Shown here piece after piece: positions 62,919 to 64,000 of a stretch of DNA of 64,000 bases (positions are counted from its first letter, which is position 1; every line of letters begins with the position of its first letter). The translations under genes and the position numbers were made by a program. The notes under the pieces were generated by a model. That model did not search any database. It was given only the letters and a program-made list of their open reading frames with translations, and had not been told where the DNA came from. Source of the stretch: Bacteroides congonensis (GTDB lineage Bacteria; Bacteroidota; Bacteroidia; Bacteroidales; Bacteroidaceae); contig NZ_FQXY01000008.1 of assembly GCF_900130125.1 (NCBI RefSeq), positions 388,301-452,300 on the forward strand, in the 5' to 3' direction.

Positions 62919-64000
62919 ATGGACACGCAATCTTCAGTAGACACAAAAGTTAAGGTCGGTATCATCGGTTTCGGTAGAATGGGACGATTCTATTGGGAAG
63001 CGATGCGGAAAAGTGGGCGATGGGATATTGCTTATATTTGCGATACTAATCCGGAATCACGTCAGTTGGCTAAGGAAGTATCTCCGGAATCTCTTATAGT
63101 AGAAGACAATCAATGTATTTTTGAGGATGAAAGTGTGCAAGTTGTCGGACTTTTCACTTTGGCGGACTCACGAATGGGACAGATTGAAAAAGCCATTCGC
63201 TACGGAAAACATATCATTTCAGAAAAACCTGTTGCAGATACAATGGAGAATGAGTGGAAGGTTGTGGAAATGACGGAAAACTCAAATCTTATTTCTACCG
63301 TGAACTTGTATCTGCGCAATTCCTGGTATCATAATCTGATGAAGGAATATATCCAAGAGGGAGAAATAGGGGAGTTGGCAATCATCCGTATCTGCCATAT
63401 GACTCCCGGACTGGCGCCGGGTGAAGGTCATGAATATGAAGGGCCGGCTTTCCATGATTGTGGAATGCACTATGTAGACATTGCCCGTTGGTATGCCGGA
63501 TGCGATTACCGGACATGGAATGCGCAGGGAGTGAATATGTGGAATTATAAAGATCCCTGGTGGGTGCAATGCCACGGTACTTTTCAGAATGGCGTAGTCT
63601 TTGATATAACCCAAGGCTTTGTTTATGGACAATTGTCTAAAGACCAGACACATAATTCATACGTAGATATAATCGGAACGAAAGGGGTGGTGCGCATGAC
63701 GCACGACTTCAATACTGCTGTGGTCGATCTGCATGGGGTGAATCAGACACTTCGGGTGGAGAAACCTTTTGGTGGCAAGAATATCGACGTATTATGTGAC
63801 TTGTTTGCTGATTCGGTAGTGACCGGACAACGTAGTCCCCGCCTACCGCTATTGCGTGATTCGGCCATTGCGTCCGAATATGCATGGACATTCCTGAAAG
63901 ATACACGTACGCATGATCTGCCGGCTATCGGTAATCTCCGTACGCTGGAACAAATTCGCGAAAGAAGAAGAAATATGAAAAATGGATATGGGTTGCTACA
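62919..64000 (+). CDS. Gfo/Idh/MocA family oxidoreductase (cut by window edge)
   Basis: From the ATG at 62919 the frame is open to the right edge, giving at least 360 residues. The Rossmann loop is GIIGFGRMG (14 to 22), the family EKP motif is at 102 to 104, and the catalytic-type D180-x3-H184 lies in FHDCGMHYVDIARW. Members oxidise or reduce sugars with NAD(H). In B. thetaiotaomicron the gene in this position, BT2159, belongs to an operon acting on glucosides through 3-keto intermediates. Whether the full operon is present lies outside the window. Confidence 0.9.
   Translation, partial: MDTQSSVDTKVKVGIIGFGRMGRFYWEAMRKSGRWDIAYICDTNPESRQLAKEVSPESLIVEDNQCIFEDESVQVVGLFTLADSRMGQIEKAIRYGKHIISEKPVADTMENEWKVVEMTENSNLISTVNLYLRNSWYHNLMKEYIQEGEIGELAIIRICHMTPGLAPGEGHEYEGPAFHDCGMHYVDIARWYAGCDYRTWNAQGVNMWNYKDPWWVQCHGTFQNGVVFDITQGFVYGQLSKDQTHNSYVDIIGTKGVVRMTHDFNTAVVDLHGVNQTLRVEKPFGGKNIDVLCDLFADSVVTGQRSPRLPLLRDSAIASEYAWTFLKDTRTHDLPAIGNLRTLEQIRERRRNMKNGYGLL

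Noticed and set aside
1..64000. CRISPR array, prophage, integrative element, tRNA or rRNA genes
   Set aside because: No regular short repeat-spacer series, integrase, transposase, phage structural genes, cloverleaf-like sequence or rRNA sequence was recognised when reading both strands.

Overview
The window reads as chromosomal DNA of a gut Bacteroides species, close to the B. thetaiotaomicron/ovatus group. The evidence is SusC/SusD pairs, BACON domains, FecR/ECF-sigma regulation, repeated TAnnTTTG promoter boxes of the Bacteroidetes primary sigma factor, few Shine-Dalgarno sequences, and an RprXY two-component pair. I see no phage, plasmid, insertion sequence, CRISPR array, rRNA or tRNA gene. 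Functions are inferred from reading motifs; no database search was possible.

Layout. 1-3.7 kb: birA (cut by the left edge), yjbR-like and yraN on the minus strand; a small ribbon-helix-helix-like protein and tadA on plus; then the psd-pssA phospholipid pair with a DUF4834 protein. 3.8-8.4 kb: dnaE, trxA and a small acidic protein. 8.5-9.7 kb: an N-terminally truncated AAA-ATPase/PD-(D/E)XK gene. 9.8-16.7 kb: an RDD protein diverging from a six-gene SpoIIM / membrane protein / DUF4129 / DUF4350 / MoxR / DUF58 operon. 16.7-18.7 kb: Imm17-like protein, tsaE, a lone metal ABC permease and a small membrane protein. 18.8-26.9 kb: LRR lipoprotein plus M28 peptidase, facing a SusC/SusD pair without enzymes. 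27-32 kb: SDR oxidoreductase, aroA, an HTH_42 (AlkZ/YcaQ-like) protein, a repeat-rich intergenic region, and a DUF1349 protein divergent from a LuxR-type regulator.

32.2-48.7 kb is a polysaccharide utilization locus read on the minus strand: ECF sigma, FecR anti-sigma, STN-containing SusC, SusD, beta-helix lipoprotein, BACON lipoprotein, exported FAD-dependent oxidoreductase with a golvesin-like C-terminus, sialate O-acetylesterase-like protein, GH3 beta-glucosidase and possibly a HAD phosphatase. The STN domain, FecR and sigma suggest substrate-triggered trans-envelope induction. The exported flavoprotein is the odd member.

48.8-56.3 kb: a DUF2027-Smr protein, a small secreted protein, a LysO exporter split into two overlapping genes, a minimal ABC transporter, hemW, and an EF-G paralog whose GTPase motifs are altered (EF-G2-like). 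56.6-64 kb: rprX-rprY, a 58-residue membrane protein, a MarR regulator, rpsF-rpsR-rplI, a membrane-spanning DUF6377 regulator, and the start of a Gfo/Idh/MocA oxidoreductase gene cut by the right edge. This last order resembles, from memory, the B. thetaiotaomicron BT2163-BT2159 region, where BT2159-BT2156 form a glycoside-processing operon. The best candidates for new biology are the PUL with its exported flavoprotein, the operator-like repeat before the oxidoreductase, the palindrome before the EF-G paralog, and the hairpin array near 30.45 kb.
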